A stretch of 64,000 nt of DNA from Clostridia bacterium (lineage in GTDB: Bacteria > Bacillota > Clostridia > Christensenellales > CAG-138): the NCBI GenBank assembly GCA_017614315.1, contig JAGACA010000011.1:1-64000 (forward strand), written 5' to 3'. The notes beneath the pieces are model-generated. The model ran no database searches. It saw only the letters and a program-made list of their open reading frames with translations, and had not been told where the DNA came from. A program made the translations under genes and the position numbers. Position 1 is the first letter of the stretch, and the number at the start of each line of letters is the position of its first letter. Positions 1 to 7,808 of the stretch are shown here, piece after piece.

Positions 1-805
1 CAAGGTCGGGATGAGCGTACGGCACGTAAGCGGGCATCTCGATCCTTCTTTTCAGCATCCACATGCGGTTTTCCATATCGAGCTCGTATTCGTCATACGC
101 TTTGGTGCCGGGAATGAATATGCTCTGATGCCCGAGCGAGTTCGGTTCGCCGACCGCTCTGTAAGCATAGCATTTGCCGTTCCTCACACTCATGATGAGA
201 ATGCCCTCACGGGGGAAATCCCAATAATCCGATATGGGCTGAATATCCGTACGCTCGCCTGTATCGAGATCGTACATATACCGGGAGAATATCACTTTTC
301 CGTCCAGGATCGCGAACTCGCTGTTGAAGAAGTTATAGTCTCCTAGATCCGGGCTCAGCCTTGTTGCTCCGCCGTTCGCGGGATCGCACTCGAGGATCCC
401 GTTTCCGTAGGGATAAAACAGGTCGAATACGTAAACCTTTCCGTCGATGATGTTAAAGTGCTGCGGGATCACCCAGTCGTCGTCCTCAACGCCGAAAACC
501 GGCTTCTGGACAAAGACCTTTTGTTCGCCTTTGCCCCATTTGAGCCTAACCGCGACCTCGGCGCAGGCGTCGAACGAGAGCTCCGCGGGCTCCGGTATAG
601 GGGTGGGCTCGGGAGTGGGTCCCGCTGTCGGCTCCTCCGTGGGAACTGCGGTCGGCTCCTCTGTCGGTACTTCCGTGGGAAATGCGGTCGGCGCCGCCGC
701 GGTCGGCTCTTCAGTCGGCTCCGTCACGGGATCGACAGCCGTATTGCATGCGGCAAGGGAAAGAAGAATCAGTGCGCAAAGCAGTATAGAGATTGTTTTC
801 TTCAT
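1..805 (-). CDS. Surface lipoprotein with Thr-Pro-Glu linker, 3' end outside the window (partial)
   Basis: The frame is open from ATG at 805 to the left edge, giving 268 codons with no stop, so the C-terminus is missing. An AAGGAG-type ribosome-binding site lies just upstream. The protein starts with MKK, a hydrophobic signal segment and a lipobox ending LAAC (Cys about residue 20), so it should be lipidated and held outside the membrane. A linker of TEPTEEPTA-type repeats covers about residues 25-70. The rest resembles the next gene upstream along its length, for example WVIPxHFNIIDG, NGxLECDPA, and DEYELDMENRMW. It looks like a beta-propeller-like or DUF5050-like sensor domain by its repeated 'display value' style, but I do not recognise the family. 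It is the last visible gene of a three-lipoprotein run on this strand. Confidence 0.85.
   Translation of the reverse strand, partial: MKKTISILLCALILLSLAACNTAVDPVTEPTEEPTAAAPTAFPTEVPTEEPTAVPTEEPTAGPTPEPTPIPEPAELSFDACAEVAVRLKWGKGEQKVFVQKPVFGVEDDDWVIPQHFNIIDGKVYVFDLFYPYGNGILECDPANGGATRLSPDLGDYNFFNSEFAILDGKVIFSRYMYDLDTGERTDIQPISDYWDFPREGILIMSVRNGKCYAYRAVGEPNSLGHQSIFIPGTKAYDEYELDMENRMWMLKRRIEMPAYVPYAHPDL
627..741. repeat. 115-bp perfect direct repeat, copy 1 (linker region of lipoprotein gene)
   Basis: Bases 627-741 match 1817-1931 exactly. Both copies encode the lower signal peptide edge and the TEPTEEPT linker of tandem lipoprotein paralogues, while sequence on both sides has diverged. Exact identity inside otherwise diverged paralogues points to recent gene conversion or slippage-mediated exchange. 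Confidence 0.95.
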
Positions 806-825
806 ATCGGTAAACTCCTTTTCGA

Positions 826-1995
826 TTACAGGCTGATCTTATAGATCAACAACTCCGATTCGGTCGCGCACATGTACCACACCGTGCCGTCGTGGTCGAC
901 CTTATATACCAGGTAGCTCTCGTCGATCCACATATGGATGTAGTTATCGGGGAAGTAAACGTCGACGAACGATATCGGCGTCCCGTCTGGGGCAAGCTTG
1001 ATTATCCTGTGCCACCATTTTGTTACTGTATATCCGCCTCCTTCGTTTGCACGGGCAAATTCTTCCTCGCTGTCAACGTAATGGTTTCCGGCGTCATCCA
1101 TACCCATATAGCGGTCAGAGCAGTATAACGCACCGTCATCTCCGAACACTTCGGTTATCGCTCCGCGGCCAAAATAGTGTGTGCTGATGACGGAGAACGG
1201 AGGATCGGCATGCGGCACGTAAGCGGGCATCTCGATCCTTCTTTTAAGCACCCACATGCGGTTCTCCATATCGAGCTCATACTCGTCGTATGCAAAGGTG
1301 GCCTGTGTAATGAAGAACTCTTCTCCGTCATCGTCCGTCCAATTGACGGCTCTGTATGCAAAGCACTTGCCGTCCGTCACTTTCATGATCAGTACGCCTG
1401 CTCCCCTTTCGTCCGTTTCCGGCATGGGCTGAAGCTCCGTTCGTTCTCCTGTCGCAAGATCGTACATTTCCCATGCAAATATCAGCTTGCCGTCAAGCAC
1501 CGCGAACTCGCCGTTCGCGAAGCTGTATCCTCCGATATCCGGGCTGAGCCTTTTGACCGCGCCTGTCGCGGGATCGCACTCGAGGACGCCGTTCCCATGG
1601 GGGTAAAAGCGGTCGTATACGTAGATCGTCCCGTCGATGATGTTGAAGTGTTCCGGGATCACCCAATCGCCGTCCTCAAGGTCGCCGTCGGCGTCCACGG
1701 CAGGCTTTTTGATGAAGACCTCGTTCTCGCCGTTTCCCCATGCAAGTCTTAACACAAGCTCGGCACAGTCGTCGAATGCGAGCTCCATGGGCTCAGGAAC
1801 GGCGGTTGGTTCCGGCGTCGGCTCCTCCGTGGGAACTGCGGTCGGCTCCTCTGTCGGTACTTCCGTGGGAAATGCGGTCGGCGCCGCCGCGGTCGGCTCT
1901 TCAGTCGGCTCCGTCACGGGATCGACAGCCGCACTGCACGCCGCGAGAGTCAATACTATCGCGGAAAAAAGAATAATCGCAACGATCTTTTTCAT
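826..1995 (-). CDS. Surface lipoprotein, paralogue of the adjacent partial gene
   Basis: 389 residues from ATG at 1995, which has GGAGG about 5 bases upstream. An in-frame ATG at 2007 would overlap that site and put four residues before the signal peptide, so it is rejected. The signal peptide ends in a lipobox LAAC. A Thr-Pro-Glu/Val-Pro-Thr linker follows at about residues 25-65, then a 320-residue domain of unknown function rich in aromatic and acidic residues. The mature domain is clearly homologous to the partial gene at 1-805, so the two arose by tandem duplication. The linker coding DNA is identical in both copies over 115 bases. No catalytic motif is visible. The surface location is inferred from the lipobox; the function is unknown. 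Confidence 0.88.
   Translation of the reverse strand: MKKIVAIILFSAIVLTLAACSAAVDPVTEPTEEPTAAAPTAFPTEVPTEEPTAVPTEEPTPEPTAVPEPMELAFDDCAELVLRLAWGNGENEVFIKKPAVDADGDLEDGDWVIPEHFNIIDGTIYVYDRFYPHGNGVLECDPATGAVKRLSPDIGGYSFANGEFAVLDGKLIFAWEMYDLATGERTELQPMPETDERGAGVLIMKVTDGKCFAYRAVNWTDDDGEEFFITQATFAYDEYELDMENRMWVLKRRIEMPAYVPHADPPFSVISTHYFGRGAITEVFGDDGALYCSDRYMGMDDAGNHYVDSEEEFARANEGGGYTVTKWWHRIIKLAPDGTPISFVDVYFPDNYIHMWIDESYLVYKVDHDGTVWYMCATESELLIYKISL
1817..1931. repeat. 115-bp perfect direct repeat, copy 2
   Basis: This is the second copy of the block at 627-741, offset by 1190 bases. Recombination between the copies would delete one paralogue and produce a single chimeric lipoprotein gene. Confidence 0.95.
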
Positions 1996-2006
1996 GGCTT
2001 CCTCCA

Positions 2007-3143
2007 TTAGTGTTCTCCGTCTTCTTCTTCTTGAAAGATCAAAGCGTTCGGAAGCTTTATACGCAGCGCCTTGACCTCGCTTTCCGGCAGATCGTTATAG
2101 CTCAGTCCGACCTCGGTAAGGCTTTTCAGACCGTAAAGAGGCGAGAGATCCGTTATCTTCGTCCAATAGATGAAAAGATCCGTCAGATGCGTCATCCCGG
2201 CAAGCGGTGAAAGATCCGTTATGGGCATAGAGCTCAATACGAGCCAATTAAGCTCCTTAAGTCCAGCGAGCGGCGTAATGTCTGCCGTATCAAAAATCTG
2301 GATCTGAAGCACTCTCAGATTCGTAAGCCCCGCGATACCGGAAAGGTCGAGTGGTCCGCCGTTCCCAAAGAGCTTCAGCTCCATCAGAGACGACATGTTC
2401 TTCAAACCGTCAAGATCGGTGAAGCTTCCCCGAAGCTCCAGCCGCTTCATCTTCGTCATATTCGCCAATGGCGCGGTATCTTTCAGCGTTGCCGTCAGCT
2501 CGCGGAGCTCCGTAAGCGCGGCGAGGGGGGACAGGTCGTCCGTCGGCGGCGTGTGCTCGGGATAGGAGTAATCTCCGATATCCAGCTTCTGAAGCTTAAC
2601 AAGTCCCGACAGCGGCGTATAATCGGAGATCGGATTGTAGGCAATAACGAGCTCCGTAAGCTCGGTGAGCCCCGAAAGCGCTGAAATATCGGTGATCCCC
2701 ATTCCGCGAAGATCGAGCTTTTTGAGCTTCACAAGTCCCGCAAGGGGGGTGAGATCGTCGATCTTGTTCGAAGCGAGGGACAGCTCTTCGAGGTTCTCGA
2801 GCTTTGAGATGTCGCGTATGTCGGTAAGCCTGAGATCGCTCAGGTCGATCATGCGGATGTTCTTAAGATCGCGCACCCTCACGGGCGTATCCGCGTAGAT
2901 CTTGAGCTTGTTCCTTATGGCGTTCTCGAACCGCGGGTCCAGGAAAACGACCTCCTGCTCGCCGTCGTCCGGCTCGGTAGTCGAAACAGGCTCGAATGTC
3001 TCGTACGGCTGCTTCGTCGCCTGAGGCGCGGCGGTCGGAACGGGAGAGCCGACCGGATCGTTCGTCCCGCCGCTGCATCCCGCAAACAACGCCGCAAGAG
3101 CGAGAGCCGCGAGCGGCAATAATGCTTTAGACAGTGTTTTCAT
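2007..3143 (-). CDS. Leucine-rich-repeat lipoprotein
   Basis: 378 residues. ATG at 3143 is chosen because GGGAGG lies directly upstream; a longer frame to 3167 would swallow that site. The N-terminus is a signal peptide with lipobox LFAGC, then a Pro/Thr linker (about residues 25-60). From about residue 70 to the end there are roughly a dozen LRR units of the 22-residue bacterial (internalin-like) type, with cores such as LEELSLASNKI, TDLSPLAGL and LKKLDLRG. LRR proteins bind other proteins or glycans, so an extracellular adhesion or recognition role is likely. It is the first gene of a lipoprotein run; its stop is 12 bases before the start of the next gene. Confidence 0.9.
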   Translation of the reverse strand: MKTLSKALLPLAALALAALFAGCSGGTNDPVGSPVPTAAPQATKQPYETFEPVSTTEPDDGEQEVVFLDPRFENAIRNKLKIYADTPVRVRDLKNIRMIDLSDLRLTDIRDISKLENLEELSLASNKIDDLTPLAGLVKLKKLDLRGMGITDISALSGLTELTELVIAYNPISDYTPLSGLVKLQKLDIGDYSYPEHTPPTDDLSPLAALTELRELTATLKDTAPLANMTKMKRLELRGSFTDLDGLKNMSSLMELKLFGNGGPLDLSGIAGLTNLRVLQIQIFDTADITPLAGLKELNWLVLSSMPITDLSPLAGMTHLTDLFIYWTKITDLSPLYGLKSLTEVGLSYNDLPESEVKALRIKLPNALIFQEEEDGEH

Positions 3144-3300
3144 AATTCCTCCCGGAACGATCGGCACGGTTCAAAGCCGGCTTTCATCGCTCCTTCACAT
3201 GTACATCCCCGAACGTATGAGGATTCTCACATCCCGAAATAATATATTTTCGATCTCCACGATCCGTCTACTTTTTTTTAATACGGCCGGGCGGCTCGGC

Positions 3301-3328
3301 TTGAAATCGCCGGATCATTTGATATAAT
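3301..3328 (+). promoter_or_regulatory. Sigma-A type promoter for the ECF sigma gene
   Basis: TTGAAA at 3301-3306 and TATAAT at 3323-3328 are separated by 16 bases, with TG one base before the -10 (extended -10). The start codon of the ECF sigma gene is 30 bases downstream. Confidence 0.75.
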
Positions 3329-3358
3329 CAAAATAAGCATAAAAAGGAAATTCTGCTT

Positions 3359-3871
3359 ATGCGCGACGATTTCCTTCGGATGCTTTACGAAAAGCATTTC
3401 GAAACGATATTCGAATACTGTCTGCCCAAGCTCGGCTTCGACAAGGACGCCGCGGCTGACTGCGCGCACGCCGTTTTCGACGAGGCAGGGAAAAAGTATG
3501 AAAAGCTGAGGGATCACCCGAACCTTCTCGGATGGCTCATGGTAACGGCAAAGCACAAGCTCCATAAAGCTTGGAGAAAAAACACGCGCGATACGGCCAA
3601 GCTGATACCGATCGAGCTCGCTGCGGCGATACCCGACCCCGGGGATCCCTTCGGGGCGGTAGAGCTTACGGACGCGGATATAGCGCGTATCACCGAGGCC
3701 GTGCTTTCGGGGCTCGGCGAGGGCGAGCTCGAGATATATCGTCTGTTTTATGTCGAAAAGCTTTCCTTCCGCGAGACGGGGGAAAGGCTCGGCATTTCCG
3801 AAAAGGCCGCTCGCGCGAGGCTCGCGAGGGTCAAGGCGAAGCTCAAAAACAGGCTTGCCGAATACATCTGA
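3359..3871 (+). CDS. ECF-type RNA polymerase sigma factor
   Basis: 170 residues, normal for the extracytoplasmic-function sigma-70 group. Region 2 occupies about residues 5-70 (LYEKHFETIFEYC, then NLLGWLMVTAKHKLHKAWR, the core-binding and -10 recognition part). Region 4 with the helix-turn-helix occupies about 110-165 (LSFRETGERLGISEKAARARL). The promoter in front of it is sigma-A-like. The next gene, 63 bases downstream, encodes a one-span membrane protein that fits an anti-sigma factor, so the pair probably forms an envelope-stress or signal-responsive switch. The target genes are not evident from the window. Confidence 0.92.
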   Translation: MRDDFLRMLYEKHFETIFEYCLPKLGFDKDAAADCAHAVFDEAGKKYEKLRDHPNLLGWLMVTAKHKLHKAWRKNTRDTAKLIPIELAAAIPDPGDPFGAVELTDADIARITEAVLSGLGEGELEIYRLFYVEKLSFRETGERLGISEKAARARLARVKAKLKNRLAEYI

Positions 3872-3934
3872 AATATATTATTTTATGCAGCGAGAATTCT
3901 GGAGCGGCAGGGGATATAATTACAGAGGACAAGT

Positions 3935-4720
3935 ATGAAAAAGGGCGTGACAAAAAAAGAATACTTAAGGCTCGTAAGGCGGACGGAGACCGCTCTTCGC
4001 CGCGAGCTCAAAAAACCCGACGCGGAGCGCGACGCCGCGCTCGTTTCCGAATGCGTCGAGTCTCTTTCGTATTACCGCCGCGAGCTTATTGCCCTCCGCC
4101 GTGAAAGCTCCGGCTTCAGCGCCGTTCTCCGCCCCGCTCTTGCGGCCGTTCTCGCGGTCGTGTTCACGTTCGTTGTCGGCGCATCCGTCGCTCAGGCGGC
4201 CGGCTTCCGCGTCTGGACGGCCATCTTCCGGCATGACGCGGGATATCTCCGCGTCGATTACGTTCCCGAGACGACCGTCATGCCCTCCGATCACGCAGGC
4301 TGGGAGGACGCCGAGAGGAGCTTTTACGATCACGACGCATTCGCCGCAGAGCTTGAAAGGAACGGTTTCTATGCCTTCCTTGACGAATGGAACGGATTTG
4401 AGTTTGTGGACGGCGGCGTCAGGAGCACGCAGAACGAGTACTACGCAAGCTTCACGATGTTCGCCGACGAGGGATACATAAGGGTGCGCATGATCGCGAA
4501 GCGCAGGATCGAGGATAAGACATCCGTATGGGGTCTTAAGGATGATATCCCCGCGGTGCACCTCGAAATTAACGGCGTCGACGCCGCCTATCAGGTCGAC
4601 GGCGGATACGCTTTCGCCACATGGCAGGACGGAAACATGATATTTGCCGTCTCGGTCTACGATACTCCCGAAATGATAGAGCCCCTTCTTTATGAGCTCG
4701 TCGGAAGACGTCCCGTCTGA
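3935..4720 (+). CDS. Probable membrane anti-sigma factor / DUF4367-like protein
   Basis: 261 residues with AGAGGA upstream of ATG. The N-terminal 65 residues are cytoplasmic, highly charged and probably helical. One transmembrane span lies at about residues 68-92 (LAAVLAVVFTFVVGASVAQA). The remaining 165 residues are extracytoplasmic and resemble the DUF4367-like domains found on Clostridial sigma-factor partners. The gene directly follows an ECF sigma factor on the same strand. The arrangement and topology support an anti-sigma role; this is inference, as I see no zinc-binding anti-sigma motif. Confidence 0.65.
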   Translation: MKKGVTKKEYLRLVRRTETALRRELKKPDAERDAALVSECVESLSYYRRELIALRRESSGFSAVLRPALAAVLAVVFTFVVGASVAQAAGFRVWTAIFRHDAGYLRVDYVPETTVMPSDHAGWEDAERSFYDHDAFAAELERNGFYAFLDEWNGFEFVDGGVRSTQNEYYASFTMFADEGYIRVRMIAKRRIEDKTSVWGLKDDIPAVHLEINGVDAAYQVDGGYAFATWQDGNMIFAVSVYDTPEMIEPLLYELVGRRPV

Positions 4721-4734
4721 CAAGCTTATTTTAC

Positions 4735-4762
4735 TTGACTTTTTTTATTTTTGGACTAATAT
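4735..4762 (+). promoter_or_regulatory. Probable promoter for the PII-like gene
   Basis: TTGACT at 4735-4740 and TAATAT at 4757-4762, spacing 16, lie 36 bases before the start codon. The preceding gene ends at 4720 with no terminator, so read-through is also possible. Confidence 0.5.
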
Positions 4763-4797
4763 AGTGATGTTCCAAATGAGTTTTTCGGAGGGTAATC

Positions 4798-5130
4798 ATG
4801 CAGCTTCTTGTTATAACCATCGACGACTGCGACGAGTTTCTCGAAACGCTCGCAGGCTTAAAGGCGCACGGCATGAACGGCGTCGTCATCCAGTCCACCA
4901 GCTTAAAGCACGCGCTCCTCAATTCCACTGTCGACGCGGCGCCGATATTCGGTTCGCTTTCGAAGGTCGTTTCCAACGATTTCGAGATGAGCCACACCGC
5001 GTTCCTGATGCTCACCGACGAGCAGATCGAACACGCGAAGCGCGTGGTCAGAAGAAATACGGGCGGCCTCGGCAAGCACGGCGTGATGTTCACCGTCCCG
5101 CTCTCGAGCTTCGAGGGGATAGAGGATTAA
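4798..5130 (+). CDS. Small PII-like signalling protein
   Basis: 110 residues, the size of PII/GlnB-type proteins, with CGGAGGG upstream of the ATG. The opening MQLLVITIDDCDEFLETLAGL and the GMNGVVIQSTS segment follow the beta-alpha-beta ferredoxin-like pattern of the PII superfamily. The classical T-loop tyrosine motif is not visible. The gene lies 51 bases upstream of a CPA2-type antiporter on the same strand. PII-like proteins such as SbtB are known to sit beside, and bind, the membrane transporters they regulate. I infer that this protein senses a nucleotide or other small ligand and gates the antiporter. Family assignment is by pattern only. Confidence 0.6.
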   Translation: MQLLVITIDDCDEFLETLAGLKAHGMNGVVIQSTSLKHALLNSTVDAAPIFGSLSKVVSNDFEMSHTAFLMLTDEQIEHAKRVVRRNTGGLGKHGVMFTVPLSSFEGIED

Positions 5131-5181
5131 CGGAGAAAAGGCCGGAAAGGTCTTTCATCAAAGCGGAAAAAAGGTATCAAA

Positions 5182-6480
5182 ATGTTCACTACCCTGATAA
5201 TGATTGGCTTTGCGATGGTCGCGGGACTTCTTCTCACCCGCGTCATGAAGCTGTTCAATCTTCCCAACGTCACGGGCTACCTAATCGCGGGTCTTCTTAT
5301 AGGCCCCAATTTCTGGAACCTCGTTACCGGAGGCTCCTTCGGCGGGCTCGTCACCGAACAGGGACTTAAGGATTTCAATATAATCACCACCGTCGCGCTC
5401 GGCTTCATCGCCTTCTCAATCGGCGGCGAGTTCAAGCTCGCCACGATAAAGAAGCTCGGCGTGAAGATAATCGTCATCACTCTCGTGCAGGCGTTCACGA
5501 CAGTCGCCTGCGTGATCATCGCGATGATGTTCATAAGGCGCGACTGCCCAGATTACTACGTATCGAGGGCGCTTATACTTGGCGCCATCGCCGCCGCGAC
5601 GGCTCCCGCTGCCACGCTCATGGTCGTACGCCAGTATAAGGCGAAGGGCCCCGTCACCGACACGCTCCTGCCCGTCGTCGCATTCGACGATGCGGTCGGC
5701 CTGATAATATTTTCCGTATGCTTCGCGCTGGCGGAGGTGTTCGCCGTCGGCGGCGAGGTGACCGCCGAAGCGGTCGTGCTCTCGCCCCTGCGCGAGATAG
5801 GGCTTTCGCTCGCGATAGGCGCGGGGCTCGGCGCGGTGCTCGCGTTCATGTGCAGGTTCTTCAAGTCCCAGGATTCGAGGCTCATGCTCATGATCTGCGC
5901 GGTGATACTCGGCGTAGGCCTTTCGCAGATACTCGACCTGTCGAGCCTGCTCGTCTGCATGATGATCGGCGCGGTGTTCGCGAACCTCCGCCTTGATTCC
6001 GTGCACGTGCTGACGCATATCGAAAAATGGACGCCGCCGGTGTTCATGCTGTTCTTCGTCATTTCCGGCGCGGATCTCAAGCTCGATATACTGCCCCAGG
6101 TCGGGCTCGCGGGCTTCGTATACGTGCTCGTAAGGGCTTTCGGCAAATACTTCGGCGCGTTCGCAGGCGCCGCCATGACCAAGAGCGAAAAGCCTGTCAG
6201 GAATTACCTCGGCTTAACGCTTCTCCCGCAGGCAGGCGTTGCGATAGGTATGGCGCAGATGGTCGCCGCCTCGCCCGTGCTTTCCGCGTCGAGCGAGCTT
6301 CACATGCTTGCGGATCAGGTCGTGACCGTGGTGCTCTTCGCAACTCTCGTCTATGAACTGACCGGCCCGATCATCACGAAGGCGGCGCTCACCGCCGCGG
6401 GCGAGATCGACAAGTCGACCGTGAAGGAAAGGCGTCCCATAGCGATGCTGTTCCGGAAACGCAGAAAAGCGGAAAAATAA
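5182..6480 (+). CDS. CPA2-family cation/proton antiporter (Na+/H+ exchanger domain)
   Basis: 432 residues with about 12 hydrophobic spans. The first helices (LLTRVMKLFNLPNVTGYLIAGLLIGP, split here as LLTRVMKLFNLP and TGYLIAGLLIGP) are typical of Na_H_Exchanger proteins of the KefB/GerN/NapA type. VVAFDDAVGLIIFSV at about residues 162-176 carries an Asp pair in the place of the ion-binding aspartates of this family. There is no C-terminal RCK/TrkA-N domain, so the usual built-in ligand sensor is missing; the PII-like protein encoded just upstream may replace it. The ion specificity cannot be read from the sequence. Confidence 0.88.
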   Translation: MFTTLIMIGFAMVAGLLLTRVMKLFNLPNVTGYLIAGLLIGPNFWNLVTGGSFGGLVTEQGLKDFNIITTVALGFIAFSIGGEFKLATIKKLGVKIIVITLVQAFTTVACVIIAMMFIRRDCPDYYVSRALILGAIAAATAPAATLMVVRQYKAKGPVTDTLLPVVAFDDAVGLIIFSVCFALAEVFAVGGEVTAEAVVLSPLREIGLSLAIGAGLGAVLAFMCRFFKSQDSRLMLMICAVILGVGLSQILDLSSLLVCMMIGAVFANLRLDSVHVLTHIEKWTPPVFMLFFVISGADLKLDILPQVGLAGFVYVLVRAFGKYFGAFAGAAMTKSEKPVRNYLGLTLLPQAGVAIGMAQMVAASPVLSASSELHMLADQVVTVVLFATLVYELTGPIITKAALTAAGEIDKSTVKERRPIAMLFRKRRKAEK

Positions 6481-6487
6481 GTAACGA

Positions 6488-6526
6488 AAAAAGCCCGACG
6501 GTTTTGCACGGTCGGGCTATTATTAT
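6488..6526. terminator. Bidirectional rho-independent terminator
   Basis: Stem AGCCCGAC (6492-6499) pairs with GTCGGGCT (6511-6518). The minus-strand transcript gains a run of six U after the stem, and the plus strand a weaker U/A tail. It separates the convergent antiporter and lipoprotein genes and probably serves both. Confidence 0.8.
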
Positions 6527-6539
6527 GCTTTTGCGTCCG

Positions 6540-7163
6540 TTACTTTTTGACGATCTGGCCGAATTCCACGGTTATCCTGTTGGAAAGCTCGGTCTCGTGT
6601 CCGTCGATCAATCCCGTCGCGGCGACAGTGATCTTGTCGCCCTTCTGAGGCTTGCGGTCGGGCCAATAGAAGAAGCCCCTGAAATAGACAAAGAGATCGC
6701 CGTTTTCGGACTCATAATACTGCGTGTCCGCATCAGAGGGGGTCATGATTCCGTGCCAGGACTCGATCGGCGCATCGGGATCGTTTATGAAGGCGTAAAA
6801 ATCGCCGATGGTCATGCCCTTGTCACGGTTCTTTTTGGGTATCCTCGCCGTGATGCGTATCTCTGCCGAGTCGCCCTCTCCTTCGACCCACTGGGCAGAA
6901 ACGATCTCCACGCCTTCAACGTCCTCCTCGGGAGCGGACGTTTCATCAGCCGGGGCGGCAGTCTCGTTCCCCGGCGCGGACGTCTGCGTACCGGCGGTGG
7001 CTTTCGGCGCTTCCGTAAAGAACGGCCTCATAGTCCTGTTAGCCTCTTCCCTATCATCGCCGAAGCCTTCGCATCCGAGCAAGGAGAGCAGAACGACCGC
7101 GGCAATTAGCGCCGCAAGAGCTAAAGCGAGAAACGGTTTTCTCGTCGCACGATCCTTTTTCAT
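6540..7163 (-). CDS. Lipoprotein of unknown function
   Basis: 207 residues from ATG at 7163, preceded by CGGAGG; upstream in-frame codons are excluded by this site. A long hydrophobic signal ends in LLGC (Cys about 31). A Thr/Ala/Pro/Glu-rich linker follows at about residues 50-80, and the mature domain at about 85-205 is predicted to be beta-rich (VEIVSAQWVEGEGDSAEIRI, GDLFVYFRGFFYWPD). I do not recognise the domain. A canonical promoter lies between this gene and the next upstream gene on the same strand, so it can be transcribed alone. Confidence 0.8.
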   Translation of the reverse strand: MKKDRATRKPFLALALAALIAAVVLLSLLGCEGFGDDREEANRTMRPFFTEAPKATAGTQTSAPGNETAAPADETSAPEEDVEGVEIVSAQWVEGEGDSAEIRITARIPKKNRDKGMTIGDFYAFINDPDAPIESWHGIMTPSDADTQYYESENGDLFVYFRGFFYWPDRKPQKGDKITVAATGLIDGHETELSNRITVEFGQIVKK

Positions 7164-7204
7164 GATAAAACCTCCGTTGATATGATGTTTGCTATTCAAC
7201 TATT

Positions 7205-7233
7205 ATTATATTATACACTAAGACGGTTTGCAA
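7205..7233 (-). promoter_or_regulatory. Sigma-A promoter for the 6540-7163 lipoprotein
   Basis: On the minus strand, TTGCAA (7228-7233) and TATAAT (7205-7210) are spaced by 17 bases, 41 bases before the start codon at 7163. Confidence 0.7.
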
Positions 7234-7247
7234 GGTTCGATAACGCT

Positions 7248-7721
7248 TTAATCCGGCTGGCCCGTTAATTTTTCTTTAAGCGCCTTCGACCACCCGGCGG
7301 ACGGCGCCTCTATGACGGTGAACACGGGAAGGCTCCCGTCGTCGGGAAACATGAGTATGTCCACCGTGCGCCTGCACCCCGGCGTCACCCGCGCATAAAG
7401 GAGGAGATACGGCGTCATGCCCTCTGCGAGCACGAGAAAGGTCAGCCGACCCTCGTCGTTCGGGAGCAGCCTGTCGTATTCCGAATCGCCTATTACGGGA
7501 AGCTCCATGGATCCGGTCATGCCCGATTCGTCGGTAACGAAGCTTTCGCCCGTTTCGGCGACCTTGACGATCGCGCCTTCGATCGGGCTGTCGGTCATTC
7601 CGTCGACTACGCGGAGCCTTACAGTACCGTACTCGGGCTTAATTTCCGCGCAGGAGGGAAGGACGGAAAGCATGACCGCGAGAGCAAACGAGAAAACGAA
7701 CTTTGATAAAATCTTCTTCAT
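7248..7721 (-). CDS. Lipoprotein with carboxypeptidase-regulatory-like (Ig-like) fold
   Basis: 157 residues. The signal peptide ends in LPSC (Cys about 24). The mature part reads as a CarboxypepD_reg/SpaA-type beta-sandwich: GTVRLRVVDGMTDSPIEGAIVKV, then TDESG and a PY-containing strand region. Such domains are structural or binding modules and are often found on Gram-positive surface proteins. There is no enzymatic motif. AGGA lies upstream of the ATG. It may be co-transcribed with the lipoprotein downstream, although that gene also has its own promoter. Confidence 0.78.
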   Translation of the reverse strand: MKKILSKFVFSFALAVMLSVLPSCAEIKPEYGTVRLRVVDGMTDSPIEGAIVKVAETGESFVTDESGMTGSMELPVIGDSEYDRLLPNDEGRLTFLVLAEGMTPYLLLYARVTPGCRRTVDILMFPDDGSLPVFTVIEAPSAGWSKALKEKLTGQPD

Positions 7722-7746
7722 ATCGCATCCTATTCAAATTGACCCG

Positions 7747-7775
7747 TTCACAATACCGCTTTTTTGTGATATAAT
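7747..7775 (+). promoter_or_regulatory. Sigma-A promoter for pgi
   Basis: TTCACA (7747-7752) and TATAAT (7770-7775), spacing 17, with an extended TG before the -10. The start codon of pgi is 34 bases downstream. Confidence 0.7.
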
Positions 7776-7808
7776 ATTTTATTATCAATGATTTCGGAGG
7801 AAACCCAA

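Noticed and set aside
447..836. Plus-strand frames over the Thr-Pro-Glu linkers (also at 1637-2074)
   Set aside because: They are low-complexity reverse translations of the linker repeats, in the opposite direction to two lipoprotein genes with good start sites.
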